The notes below the pieces were generated by a model. It did not search any database, had not been told where the DNA came from, and saw nothing but the letters and a program-made list of their open reading frames with translations. DNA of 64,000 bases, taken from contig NZ_FZQR01000006.1 in the NCBI RefSeq assembly GCF_900199455.1, positions 248,001 to 312,000 on the forward strand, in the 5' to 3' direction. The position numbers and the translations under genes are program-made. This DNA comes from Mesorhizobium carmichaelinearum (GTDB lineage: Bacteria; Pseudomonadota; Alphaproteobacteria; Rhizobiales; Rhizobiaceae). How positions within the stretch are numbered: the stretch's first letter is position 1; each line of letters starts with the position of its first letter. Positions 24,864 to 33,884 of this stretch are shown piece by piece.

Positions 24864-25807
24864 CTCTGCTTCACCTTGTTGAGCGCCTTGACGTAGATGT
24901 TGGCGAGACCGAACACCGCCACGAACAGGATGATGGCGAAGGCCGAGGAATAGCCGGTGCGCCAGCTCTCGAAGGCCTGCCGCTTCAGCGTGATCGAGGC
25001 GACCTCGGTGGTCGAGCCCGGCCCGCCGCCGGTCAACAGATTGACCATGTCGAACATCTTGAAGTTCTCGATGCCGCGAAACAGCACCGCCAGCATGATG
25101 AAGGGCAGCGCCATCGGCAGGGTGATCGACCAGAACTGCCGCCAGTTGGAGGCGCGGTCGACCTCGGCCGCCTCATAGATGTATTCGGGGATGGAACGCA
25201 GTCCGGCGAGGCAGATCAGCATCACGTAGGGCGTCCACATCCAGGTATCGACGATGATGATCGACCACGGCGCCAGCGACACGTTGGACAGCATCTGGAT
25301 GTTTGTCGGCGGAATGCCGCTGACGAACGAGATCACGTAGGAGAACAGGCCGATCTGCGGCTCGTAGAGGAAGCGCCAGAAATTGCCGACCACCGCCGGT
25401 GACAGCATCATCGGCACCAGGATCAGCGTCGTCCAGAAGGCGTGGCCGCGGAATTTCCGGTCGATCAGCCAAGCCAGGGTGAAGCCGATCAGCGTCTGCA
25501 ACAGGATCGTCCAGAACACGAAATGCGCCGTCGTCTGCATGGCGATCCAGATGTCCTGGTCGCCGAGGATGCGCTGGTAGTTGGCAAAGCCGAGATTCTT
25601 CACCACTTCGTTCGGCCGGTTGGCCCGGTAATTGGTGAAGGACAGATAGATCGCCCAGAACAGTGGGAAGATGTTGATGGCAAGCAACAACAGGATCGTC
25701 GGCGAGATGAACAGCCAGGCGAGGCCCTTGTCGCTGATGCCCCGGACCTTGCGGGCCAACGGTTCCGGGGTCGCCCGGGCAACGTTCTCCGCGGTCCGAT
25801 TGAGCAT
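24860..25807 (-). CDS. ABC transporter permease (first, MalF-like)
   Basis: 315 residues from ATG 25807. The EAA loop is YIYEAAEVDRASNWRQFWSITLP, and about six membrane segments are present. I prefer ATG 25807, preceded by AGGACTGACC, over an in-frame ATG at 25885. The latter lies inside a very stable hairpin (25863-25892) and would add an odd polar leader. It pairs with the overlapping second permease. Confidence 0.9.
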   Translation of the reverse strand: MLNRTAENVARATPEPLARKVRGISDKGLAWLFISPTILLLLAINIFPLFWAIYLSFTNYRANRPNEVVKNLGFANYQRILGDQDIWIAMQTTAHFVFWTILLQTLIGFTLAWLIDRKFRGHAFWTTLILVPMMLSPAVVGNFWRFLYEPQIGLFSYVISFVSGIPPTNIQMLSNVSLAPWSIIIVDTWMWTPYVMLICLAGLRSIPEYIYEAAEVDRASNWRQFWSITLPMALPFIMLAVLFRGIENFKMFDMVNLLTGGGPGSTTEVASITLKRQAFESWRTGYSSAFAIILFVAVFGLANIYVKALNKVKQR

Positions 25808-25862
25808 GGTCAGTCCTGCTTCGGTCACTTGGGTCGTCTCTGTGATGGAATTTATCTGAACT

Positions 25863-25892
25863 GCGTCCCGTGCCAAGGGTGGCACGGGACGC
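25863..25892 (-). promoter_or_regulatory. Intercistronic hairpin between binding-protein and permease genes
   Basis: Perfect 13-bp arms GCGTCCCGTGCCA and TGGCACGGGACGC around an AGGG/CCCT loop. It lies 27 nt after the binding-protein stop and about 55 nt before the first permease start, with no T-run. This is the place where other sugar importers carry a stem that lets binding protein be made in excess by protecting the upstream mRNA end. The sequence shows the stem; its role is inferred. Confidence 0.7.
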
Positions 25893-25918
25893 TTCGGTCC
25901 TAGCTCGGGAGGAGCCGG

Positions 25919-27250
25919 TTACATCTTGCCATCGTCCTGGAACACCTGGGTCCAGTCCTTGACCAGGCCGTCGAGCGCATCCTTGGCCGAACCCTGGCCG
26001 GCGACGACATAGTCATGGAAGCGCTTCTGCGAGGCCTGCAGCAGCGGCGCGTAGCTCGGCTCGGCCCAGAAGTCCTTCACGATGGCCATCGAGTCGAGGA
26101 AGGCCTGTGCGTAGGGCTGGCTGGCCGGGAACTTCGGATCCTTCACCACGGCGTTCAGGCAGGAGTAGCCGCCGAGCGACCACCACTTGGCCTGCACGTC
26201 CTTGTTGGCGAACCACTTGATGTATTTCAGCGCCGATTCGTGCTTGTCGGAATAGGACACCACCGAGATGCCCTGGCCGCCGAGCTGGGCGAACTGGGCG
26301 CCGCCGGGACCCTTTGGATTGACGAAGTAGCCGATCTTGTCACCACCGACATTTTCGTCCTTCTGCAGGCCCGGCCAGGTGAAGGCGAAGTTCATGTGCA
26401 TCGCCACCTGTCCGGATTTGAAGGCATCGACGCCTTCACCCATGTAGCTGTTCGATGCGCCCGGAGGGGTGCAGCAATCATAGAGCGCCTTGTAGAATTC
26501 CAGTCCTTTGACCGAGTCGGCCGAATTGACGAAGCCTTCCATTTCGTAGGGCTTCTTCGGGTTCTCATACTGGAAGCCGTAACTGTAGAGCACGTCCATG
26601 GCGCCCATGGTGATGCCTTCCGAGCCGCGCTCGGTGTAGATCGAGGCGCCATAGACGGTCTTGCCGTCGATCTGCCGCTTCTGGAAGAATTCGGCGATCT
26701 GCTTCAGCTGGTCGAAAGTGGCCGGCGGGCCGAGATCCCAGCCATACTTCTCCTTGAATTCCTTCTGCAGCTCGGGCTTGGAGAACCAGTCCTTGCGATA
26801 GGTCCAGCCGACGACGTCGCCCATCGCCGGCAGCGCCCAGTAATTCGGCGTGTTCTTCGGCCATTCCGAATAGCCGACGACGGTTGCCGGCACGAAGTCG
26901 TCCATGCTGATCTTCTCCTTGTCGAAGAAGTCGTTCAGCTTGACGTAGTGGCCGTTCTCGGCCGCGCCGCCGATCCACTGGCTGTCGCCGATGATCAGGT
27001 CGCACAATTTGCCGTGCGAATTCAGCTCGTTGAGGAAACGGTCGGCATAGTTGGTCCACGGCACGAACTCGAATTTCATGCCGATGCCGGTTTCCTTGGT
27101 AAAATCCTTGGACAATTCGACAAGTGCGTTGGCCGGGTCCCAGGCGGCCCAGCACAGCGTCAGGTCTTCAGCGTGCGCGGCGTTTGAGACGGCTGTCGAC
27201 GCAACGATTGCCGAGGCCAGTCCCAACGCCATTTTCAAGCTCGATTTCAT
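25919..27250 (-). CDS. Extracellular solute-binding protein of the ABC importer (family 1)
   Basis: 443-residue periplasmic protein. The signal peptide ends near AHAED (residues 24-28), and GGGAGGAAGG precedes the ATG. The mature start DLTLCWAAWDPANALVELSKDFTKETGI and the aromatic-rich pocket (SYGFQYENPKKPYEM, NFAFTWPGLQ) fit CUT1-family sugar or polyol binders. It is the first gene of the operon that leads into two kinases for dihydroxyacetone-like ketoses. The likely ligand is therefore a small polyol or ketose, but this is inferred only from gene order. Confidence 0.9.
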   Translation of the reverse strand: MKSSLKMALGLASAIVASTAVSNAAHAEDLTLCWAAWDPANALVELSKDFTKETGIGMKFEFVPWTNYADRFLNELNSHGKLCDLIIGDSQWIGGAAENGHYVKLNDFFDKEKISMDDFVPATVVGYSEWPKNTPNYWALPAMGDVVGWTYRKDWFSKPELQKEFKEKYGWDLGPPATFDQLKQIAEFFQKRQIDGKTVYGASIYTERGSEGITMGAMDVLYSYGFQYENPKKPYEMEGFVNSADSVKGLEFYKALYDCCTPPGASNSYMGEGVDAFKSGQVAMHMNFAFTWPGLQKDENVGGDKIGYFVNPKGPGGAQFAQLGGQGISVVSYSDKHESALKYIKWFANKDVQAKWWSLGGYSCLNAVVKDPKFPASQPYAQAFLDSMAIVKDFWAEPSYAPLLQASQKRFHDYVVAGQGSAKDALDGLVKDWTQVFQDDGKM

Positions 27251-27350
27251 GCCTTCCTCCCATTTGCGAAACGCGTCCGGATGACGGTTTCAAGAGCCTT
27301 CAACCTCTCTCCTCAGAGGCCCAAACATGGCGGCGCCGGAGCGCGACAGA

Positions 27351-27391
27351 TGTTTAGTAATTTGTTTAGTGATGCAATTTTTACTAAACAA
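27351..27391. promoter_or_regulatory. Candidate operator upstream of the importer/kinase operon
   Basis: TTGTTTAGT (27362-27370) and ACTAAACAA (27383-27391) form a perfect 9-bp inverted repeat with a 12-nt spacer. A third half-site, TGTTTAGTA, lies at 27351-27359. The element is AT-rich in a GC-rich genome and sits 100-140 nt upstream of the binding-protein ATG, as expected for a repressor or activator site. No obvious DNA-binding regulator is encoded beside it, apart from the HTH-like protein inside the operon. Confidence 0.55.
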
Positions 27392-27483
27392 CGCAAGCGA
27401 ATTCGTCGCTGCGCCGCAACATGACGAAACGGGTGATTGAAATCGTTGGGAAATGAGCGCCGGATGGTTTCTCCGGCAGCCGC

Positions 27484-28182
27484 TCAGCCGGCTTCGCTGA
27501 TGACGTTCGTCTGTGGCGTCACCGGCCGGACGGGCGGCGCGGGCGGCAGCAAGGCGCGTATGTCGGCGAAGGGAAATGTCGGCTCGAAGCGAAAAGCCTC
27601 GGCCACAGAACCGGGGACAGCGTTGCATTGACCAGCGCGAAATTCATTCTGAATGCGCGCCCTCTCGACATATTGCTCCGGCCGCTGCGAGCGGTGCATG
27701 CGGATCGCTTTGGCCTTGATCTCGGCATGGGCGGAAATGTCGACATAGTGTGTCGGCGAGAATCCGGTGCCGCCCATCGTATCGGCATGCAGCACCGGAA
27801 CCGCGAACGAGGCCGCGATGCGCACGCCGTCCGACAGTGCGCGGTGGTCGGCGTGATAGTCGTTGGGCGCATGCGTGATCACCAGGTCCGGTCCGATCTC
27901 GCGGATCAGCGTTTTCAGCGCGCCGATCAGCGCGGCATCGGCGACCAGCTCGCCGTCGGGAAAGTCGAGGAAGCGCGGCGCAGCACTTAGCAGCGCGGCC
28001 GCGGCCGTGGCTTCCTCGCGACGGACACGGGCAAGAACCGTGGCATCACTCTTGCCGCCCCTGGCGCCATCCGTGGCCACGGCAAAAGTGAGTTCTGCGC
28101 CTTGCGCCGCATAGGCGGCCAGCGTACCGAACATGAAGATCTCGATGTCGTCCGGATGCGCACCGAGCGCCAATATTTTCAA
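27484..28182 (-). CDS. PIG-L family deacetylase
   Basis: 232 residues. A zinc-dependent N-acetylglucosaminyl-type deacetylase fold: the metal motif GAHPDDIE is at residues 7-14 and the second motif HAPNDYHADHRAL lies about 100 residues on. Relatives remove acetyl groups from GlcNAc-inositol, bacillithiol/mycothiol precursors or chitin-like sugars. It is divergent from the EamA gene with about 28 bp between starts. The substrate is unknown. Confidence 0.87.
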   Translation of the reverse strand: MKILALGAHPDDIEIFMFGTLAAYAAQGAELTFAVATDGARGGKSDATVLARVRREEATAAAALLSAAPRFLDFPDGELVADAALIGALKTLIREIGPDLVITHAPNDYHADHRALSDGVRIAASFAVPVLHADTMGGTGFSPTHYVDISAHAEIKAKAIRMHRSQRPEQYVERARIQNEFRAGQCNAVPGSVAEAFRFEPTFPFADIRALLPPAPPVRPVTPQTNVISEAG

Positions 28183-28210
28183 ACCACTCTCTCCCCGGAA
28201 ATGGAAAAAC

Positions 28211-29101
28211 GTGCCGAACGGAATCCTGCTCGCCCTGCTCGCCTATGCAAGCTATTCGGGCAGCGATGCCGTTATCAAGAGCCTGGGCGGACAGTTCACC
28301 GTCTTCGAGATCGGCTTCTTCGCCACTTTGTTTGCCGGCTTTTTCCTGTTCTTCACCCGCCCGGTGGGCGAGCGCTGGCGCGATTTCTGGCGCATGAAGC
28401 GGCCATGGGCCGTGCAGGCCCGCGCCTGGGCCGGCATCGCCTCCGGCGTGCTCAGCGTCTATGCCTTCACCCACATTCCGCTGGCCGAAGTCTACGCGCT
28501 GATCTTCCTGGCGCCGTTGCTGGTCACCATCCTGTCCACACTCATCCTGAAGGAAAAGGTCGGTCCCTGGCGGTGGCTGGCCGTGGTAGCCGGCTTTGCC
28601 GGAGTGATGTTGGTGGTGCGGCCGGGTTTTCGCGAATTGAACCTCGACCATTTGGCTGCCTTCGTGAACGCCTTCCTCGCCGCGACCAGCGTCATTCTTC
28701 TGCGGTCACTTGCCCAGCAGGAGAAGCGCACATCGATGCTCGGCGTGCTAGTCGGCTATGGCCTGCTGTTCAACGGGGTCGGCGCCGCCGCCACCTCCTT
28801 CACCTTGCCGAATGCCATGCAGCTCGTCTGGCTGACGATGGCCGGCGCCTTCACCGCGGGCGGGCAATTCATGCAACTGCTCGCCGCCAAATACGCCCCC
28901 GCCAACCGGATCGCGCCGACGCATTACTCGCAGATCGTCTGGGCGGTGATCCTTGGCGCGCTGTTCTTCCAGGAATATCCGGACTGGCTGTCGCTGGTCG
29001 GCCTCGCGATCGTCGGTGGGGCAGGGCTGCTCACGATGGTGCGCGAGGAGGTGCGGCTTGGCACGGTGCGCTGGAACCCGTTTGCGCGCACCCGGCTTTG
29101 A
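28211..29101 (+). CDS. EamA/DMT-family transporter
   Basis: 296 residues from GTG 28211 (GGAAATGGAAAAAC upstream). Reading further upstream in frame would overlap the start of the divergent PIG-L gene with sequence unlike a membrane protein. Ten predicted membrane helices form two EamA repeats, with FVNAFLAATSVILLRSL at the start of the second. These are drug/metabolite exporters; the substrate is not predictable. Confidence 0.87.
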   Translation: MPNGILLALLAYASYSGSDAVIKSLGGQFTVFEIGFFATLFAGFFLFFTRPVGERWRDFWRMKRPWAVQARAWAGIASGVLSVYAFTHIPLAEVYALIFLAPLLVTILSTLILKEKVGPWRWLAVVAGFAGVMLVVRPGFRELNLDHLAAFVNAFLAATSVILLRSLAQQEKRTSMLGVLVGYGLLFNGVGAAATSFTLPNAMQLVWLTMAGAFTAGGQFMQLLAAKYAPANRIAPTHYSQIVWAVILGALFFQEYPDWLSLVGLAIVGGAGLLTMVREEVRLGTVRWNPFARTRL

Positions 29102-29148
29102 GCCGGCGCCGGTTGCACGGTGACCGTGACCGCTGATATGCGGACGCG

Positions 29149-31611
29149 ATGACGACAAGATCCCTGCCGGAGCTTCCGGTCACAGCCGTGCTGCCGGCGC
29201 TGAGCGAGGCGCTCGGCGCCGGCAACAGCGCGGTGCTGGTGGCGCCGCCCGGCGCCGGCAAGACGACGCTGGTGCCGCTGGCGCTGCTCGATGCGCCGTG
29301 GCTGGGTGCGGGCAAGATCATCCTGCTCGAGCCGCGCCGGCTCGCCGCCCGCGCCGCCGCGCGCCGCATGGCGCAATTGCTTGATGAGGAGCCTGGCGGC
29401 ACCGTCGGCTACGCCATGCGCATGGAGAACCGCACCTCGGCCAGGACCCGCATATTGGTCGTCACCGAGGGTGTGCTGGCGCGCATGATCCTTGACGATC
29501 CCGAACTGCCTGGCGTCTCGGCGGTCATCTTCGACGAATTTCACGAGCGCTCGCTCGATGGCGATTTCGGTCTGGCGCTGGCGCTCGACGTGCAAGGTGC
29601 GTTGCGGCCGGACCTCAGGCTGCTGGTGATGTCGGCGACGCTCGACGGCGCGCGTGTCGCCAAACTCCTGTCGGGCGCGCCGGTGATCGAAAGCCAGGGC
29701 CGCGCCTTCCCCGTCGATGTCAGCTACGACGAACGGCCCGCCGGTGTTCCGATCGAAGATGCGATGGCCAAGGCGATCCGCGCCGCCCTTGCCGACGAGA
29801 GCGGCAGCGTGCTTGCCTTCCTGCCCGGCCAGCGCGAGATCGAGCGCACCGCCGAACGGCTGGCCGGCAAGGTCGGCGCCGACACCGACATCGTCCCGCT
29901 CTATGGCCAGCTCGACGGCAAGGCGCAGGACGCCGCGATCAAGCCGGCACCGCCGGGCCGCCGCAAGGTGGTGCTGGCGACCTCGATTGCCGAGACCTCC
30001 ATCACCATCGACGGCGTGCGCGTCGTCATCGATTCCGGCCTGTCGCGGCTGCCGCGCTATGAACCGGCGAGCGGCCTGACGCGGCTGGAGACGGTACGCG
30101 TCAGCAGGGCTTCCGCCGACCAGCGCGCCGGCCGTGCCGGGCGCACGCAAGCCGGCGTCGCGATCCGGCTCTGGCGCGCCGAGCAGACGGCGGCGCTTCC
30201 CACCTTCACGCCGCCGGAAATCCTCGAAGCGGACCTTTCGGGCCTGTTGCTCGACTGCGCCGCTTTCGGTGTTGCGGATCCTACGGCGCTCGCCTTCCTC
30301 GATCCACCGCCGGCGCCGGCGCTCAACGAGGCAAGGGTGCTGCTGCGCGCGCTCCATGCTATCGACGAAGCCGGGCGTTTGACGGAAGCGGGCGCTTCGA
30401 TGCGCAAGCTCGCTCTGCCGGTGCGGCTGGCACATATGGTCGCCGAAGCTGCGAAGGGCCGTTATGCCTTTGAAGCAGCCATGCTGGCCGTGCTGCTCAC
30501 CGAACGCGGCCTTGGCGGCGATGGCGCCGATCTGGAGCGGCGGCTGATGCGCTTTCGCGGCGAAAAATCACCCCGTGCCACTGCCGCACGGCAACTCGCG
30601 GAGAGGCTGGCCAAGCAGGTGGGCGGGGTGAAAAACAGCGAGGCTGCACCTGCGGGTTCTCTTCTCATCAACGCCTGGCCGGACCGCGTCGCCAAGGCGC
30701 GTGGCGAACGCGGCCGCTTCGTACTGGCCAACGGCTCCGGCGCCATGCTCGATGCCGCCGACCCGCTGGCGGGCGAGCCGTTTCTGGTCGTCGCCGACCT
30801 GCAGGGCAAGGCGCAGAACGCCCGCATCACGGCCGCCGCAGCAATAAGCGAGGACGACATTCGCGCCGCGCTCACCGACCGGATCGAAACGCGCCGGCAG
30901 ACGAGCTTCGACCGCGAGCGCCGCGCCGTGCGCGTGCGCGAAACCGTTCGCCTCGGCGCCATCACGCTCGCCGAGCGGATGCTGCCGGCTCCTTCAGGCG
31001 CCGATGCCGACCGCGCCATCCTTGACGCCTTGCACGAGCACGGCCTGTCGCTGCTGAGCTGGAGCAAGGAGGCCGAGACGCTGCGCCAGCGGCTGTCCTG
31101 GCTGCATCGTGGTCTTGGCGCACCCTGGCCCGATATGTCGGACGAAGCGCTGATCCAGCGCCTCGACGACTGGCTGCTGCCCTTCCTGTCCGGCGCCGCA
31201 TCCTTGGCCGCCATCGATCCTGGGGTCGTCTCGGCCGCCCTGGCCTCGCTCGTGCCGCACGAGCTGCAGCGCAAGGTCGATGCGCTGGCGCCCACACATT
31301 TCGACGCCCCGTCCGGCAGCCATGTGCCGATCCGCTATGACGGCGAATGGCCTGTTCTGGCGGTGCGCGTGCAGGAACTGTTCGGGCTCGACCGCCACCC
31401 TTCGATCGCCAACGGCACCGTGCCGCTGACACTTGAGCTCCTGTCGCCGGCGCACCGGCCGATCCAGACCACGCGCGACCTGCCCGGCTTCTGGCGCGGC
31501 TCCTGGGCCGACGTGCGCGCCGACATGCGCGGCCGCTATCCCAAGCATGTCTGGCCGGAAAACCCGCTGCTCGCCGCCGCGACAGCCCGCGCGAAACCGC
31601 GTGGGACCTAG
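29149..31611 (+). CDS. hrpB: ATP-dependent helicase HrpB
   Basis: 820 residues, DEAH-box RNA helicase family. Motif I is APPGAGKTT, motif II is DEFHERS, motif III is MSATLDG, motif V is TSIAETSITIDGV and motif VI is QRAGRAGRTQAG. The HA2-like and HrpB C-terminal domains follow (ending KHVWPENPLLAAATARAKPR). The length matches HrpB. It is upstream of the actS/actR pair with a 26-bp gap to actS, so some read-through is likely. Its cellular role is poorly defined. Confidence 0.95.
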   Translation: MTTRSLPELPVTAVLPALSEALGAGNSAVLVAPPGAGKTTLVPLALLDAPWLGAGKIILLEPRRLAARAAARRMAQLLDEEPGGTVGYAMRMENRTSARTRILVVTEGVLARMILDDPELPGVSAVIFDEFHERSLDGDFGLALALDVQGALRPDLRLLVMSATLDGARVAKLLSGAPVIESQGRAFPVDVSYDERPAGVPIEDAMAKAIRAALADESGSVLAFLPGQREIERTAERLAGKVGADTDIVPLYGQLDGKAQDAAIKPAPPGRRKVVLATSIAETSITIDGVRVVIDSGLSRLPRYEPASGLTRLETVRVSRASADQRAGRAGRTQAGVAIRLWRAEQTAALPTFTPPEILEADLSGLLLDCAAFGVADPTALAFLDPPPAPALNEARVLLRALHAIDEAGRLTEAGASMRKLALPVRLAHMVAEAAKGRYAFEAAMLAVLLTERGLGGDGADLERRLMRFRGEKSPRATAARQLAERLAKQVGGVKNSEAAPAGSLLINAWPDRVAKARGERGRFVLANGSGAMLDAADPLAGEPFLVVADLQGKAQNARITAAAAISEDDIRAALTDRIETRRQTSFDRERRAVRVRETVRLGAITLAERMLPAPSGADADRAILDALHEHGLSLLSWSKEAETLRQRLSWLHRGLGAPWPDMSDEALIQRLDDWLLPFLSGAASLAAIDPGVVSAALASLVPHELQRKVDALAPTHFDAPSGSHVPIRYDGEWPVLAVRVQELFGLDRHPSIANGTVPLTLELLSPAHRPIQTTRDLPGFWRGSWADVRADMRGRYPKHVWPENPLLAAATARAKPRGT

Positions 31612-31637
31612 CGCTTGCCCTTCTGCGGCTGTAATCC

Positions 31638-32969
31638 ATGGCCATGATCAACGTTTTGCGTTCACCCGATTTCCAGCAGAGCCAGCGGCTGCGCCTCAAC
31701 ACGCTGATCCGGCTGCGCTGGCTGGCCATTGTCGGCCAGAGCGTGGCGGTGCTCGTCGTCGCCTATGGTTTGAAATTCCCGCTGCCGGTCAGCCTGTGCT
31801 TCGCGCTGATCGCCTGTTCGGCGTGGATGAATCTCTTCCTGGCATTTCGCTTTCCGGCCGCGCACCGGCTCACCCCGTTCGCTGCCTTCGGCATCCTGAT
31901 CTTCGACAGCCTGCAGCTTGCCGGCCTGCTCTACATGACCGGCGGCCTGACCAATCCGTTCTCGCTGCTGATGACCGTGCCTGTGGTCATTTCGGCGACG
32001 TCGCTGCCTCTGCGCCTCACCGCCATCCTCGGCGGGCTGGTGATGATTGCGGCCACCTTACTGGTGTTCTTCCATCTGCCCTTGCCCTGGTATGAAGGCG
32101 CGCCGCTGGCCATGCCCTTCATCTATGTCGCCGGCATGTGGATGGCGGTGCTGTCCTCGATCGCCTTCACCGCCATCTATGCCTTCCGGGTGGCCGCCGA
32201 AGCGCGGCTTCTGGCCAATGCGCTTGCCGCCACCGAACTGGTGCTGCAGCGCGAACAGCACCTTTCGGCGCTCGATGGCCTGGCGGCGGCGGCGGCGCAC
32301 GAGCTTGGCACGCCGCTGGCCACCATCACGCTCGTCGCCAAGGAAATGGAAAAGGCCCTCGGCAGCGACCCGAAATATGGTGATGACGTGAAGCTGCTGC
32401 GTTCGCAAAGCGAGCGCTGCCGCGAAATCCTCAAGCGCCTGACCAGCCTGTCGTCCGAGGGCGAGGCGCATCTGTCCCGTTTGCCGCTGACCTCGCTGGT
32501 CGAGGAGGTCACCGCGCCGCATCGCGATTTCGGCATCTCGATCAAGCTTCGTCCGGGCGACCGGACCGGGCCGGAGCCGGTCGGGCGCCGCAATCCGGGC
32601 GTCATCTACGGCCTCGGCAATCTGGTCGAGAACGCCGTCGATTTCGCCCGCAAGAGCGTCACCGTGCGCTGGAGCTGGGACGAGGCCGCCGTCACCTTCT
32701 CGATCATCGACGACGGCCCCGGCTTCCCACCTGAGATCATCGACCGCATCGGCGAGCCCTATATGTCGACGCGCCAGGGCACCGAGGCCGGCGGTGGCCT
32801 GGGGCTCGGCCTGTTCATTGCCAAGACGCTGCTCGAACGCTCGGGTGCCACGCTCGATTTCCGCAATTCGAGCGGCCTGGGCGAGGGCGCCGTGGTGCAG
32901 ATTTCGTGGCCGCGCAGTGTCTTTCTGAACCCGGAAACCGCCCCGGCTACCATGTTTGACACTGCGTAA
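31638..32969 (+). CDS. actS: Redox-sensing histidine kinase ActS/RegB
   Basis: 443 residues. Six membrane segments in the first ~200 residues are followed by an H-box with the phosphorylated His in AAAHELGTPLATITLVAKEM, the RegB/PrrB/ActS signature. N, G1 and G2 boxes follow (NLVENAVDFA, DDGPGFP, GGLGLGLFIAKTLL). The family senses the redox state of the quinone pool and controls energy, acid-tolerance and nitrogen genes. A RegB-type quinone-site motif (YMTGGLTNPF) is present in the membrane part. It is immediately upstream of actR. Confidence 0.93.
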   Translation: MAMINVLRSPDFQQSQRLRLNTLIRLRWLAIVGQSVAVLVVAYGLKFPLPVSLCFALIACSAWMNLFLAFRFPAAHRLTPFAAFGILIFDSLQLAGLLYMTGGLTNPFSLLMTVPVVISATSLPLRLTAILGGLVMIAATLLVFFHLPLPWYEGAPLAMPFIYVAGMWMAVLSSIAFTAIYAFRVAAEARLLANALAATELVLQREQHLSALDGLAAAAAHELGTPLATITLVAKEMEKALGSDPKYGDDVKLLRSQSERCREILKRLTSLSSEGEAHLSRLPLTSLVEEVTAPHRDFGISIKLRPGDRTGPEPVGRRNPGVIYGLGNLVENAVDFARKSVTVRWSWDEAAVTFSIIDDGPGFPPEIIDRIGEPYMSTRQGTEAGGGLGLGLFIAKTLLERSGATLDFRNSSGLGEGAVVQISWPRSVFLNPETAPATMFDTA

Positions 32970-32970
32970 A

Positions 32971-32998
32971 TTGGACAATAGCGACGCAAAACTATATC
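32971..32998 (+). promoter_or_regulatory. actR: Possible actR promoter in the actS-actR junction
   Basis: TTGGAC (32971-32976) and TATATC (32993-32998) are separated by 16 nt, just after the actS stop and about 35 nt before the actR ATG. This is a plausible sigma-70 promoter that would let actR be made independently of actS. The match is modest and could be chance. Confidence 0.35.
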
Positions 32999-33033
32999 TG
33001 CGTAAAATTAAGGCAGCAGGAATTCTCACGACG

Positions 33034-33597
33034 ATGACAGGCGATGAAAATATTGGCGCAATGGTTGAAGGCGAGGACACCTCGCTTCTGATCGTCGATG
33101 ACGACAAGCCGTTCCTCACGCGTCTCGCCCGCGCTATGGAAACCAGGGGTTTTGTGGTCGAGACCGCCGAGAGCGTCGAGGAGGCCGTGGGCAAGGCCCG
33201 CGCCAATCCGCCGGCCTACGCCGTGGTCGACATGCGGCTCGGCGACGGCAATGGCCTCGACGTCGTCGCCGCCATCCGCGAGAAGCGCGAGGATTCCCGC
33301 ACCATCATCCTGACCGGCTACGGTAACATCGCCACTGCGGTGACGGCCGTGAAGCTTGGCGCCGTCGACTATCTGTCGAAGCCGGCCGATGCCGACGACA
33401 TCTTCGCTGCCCTCACCCGCACTTCGGGGGAGCGCGCTGCACCGCCGGAAAACCCGATGTCGGCCGACCGCGTGCGCTGGGAGCATATCCAGCGCGTCTA
33501 TGAAATGTGCGAGCGCAACGTCTCCGAGACCGCGCGCCGGCTCAACATGCACCGCCGCACGCTGCAGCGCATACTGGCCAAGCGCGCGCCGCGCTGA
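33034..33597 (+). CDS. actR: Response regulator ActR/RegA
   Basis: 187 residues from ATG 33034; the longer frame from 32956 overlaps actS and adds an unlikely leader. The receiver domain has the acidic pair DDDKPF, phospho-acceptor Asp in VVDMRLGDGNG, and Lys in SKPADADD. The C-terminal Fis-type HTH (RVYEMCERNVSETARRLNMHRRTLQRILAKRAPR) is nearly invariant in RegA/PrrA/ActR proteins. It is the partner of the upstream ActS kinase. Confidence 0.95.
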   Translation: MTGDENIGAMVEGEDTSLLIVDDDKPFLTRLARAMETRGFVVETAESVEEAVGKARANPPAYAVVDMRLGDGNGLDVVAAIREKREDSRTIILTGYGNIATAVTAVKLGAVDYLSKPADADDIFAALTRTSGERAAPPENPMSADRVRWEHIQRVYEMCERNVSETARRLNMHRRTLQRILAKRAPR

Positions 33598-33604
33598 ACC
33601 GAGC

Positions 33605-33755
33605 TTCGTCATCCTTGGGCGTAGTGCCGCAAAGCGGCGCGAAGACCCGAGGATCCATGCCGTAACTTTGATCGTAGGGTGCGGCGGAGCAGAATTCTGC
33701 ACCGTAGCGCTGCGTCGCTTCGCTCCTTGCTCCGCCTCGGGATGACGAGGCGATG
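33605..33755. repeat. Rhizobial intergenic palindromic repeat
   Basis: An imperfect palindrome bounded by CGTCATCC and GGGATGACG. It contains CCGAGGATCCATGCCGTAAC and CGCTGCGTCGCTTCGCTCC. This is a dispersed intergenic element I recognise from Mesorhizobium-like genomes. It occupies most of the actR-nhaA gap. Confidence 0.6.
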
Positions 33756-33884
33756 GGCGTTTCGGCCAATTTTCAAGGCATAGATTACCGGTATGAATTC
33801 GTACGCCTTGCTTCGCCAGTGATGTTGCGCATCATTGGGTTACAGATTTCCAGCCAATAGACAGGGCGGCTTAACGGAGGCGAC

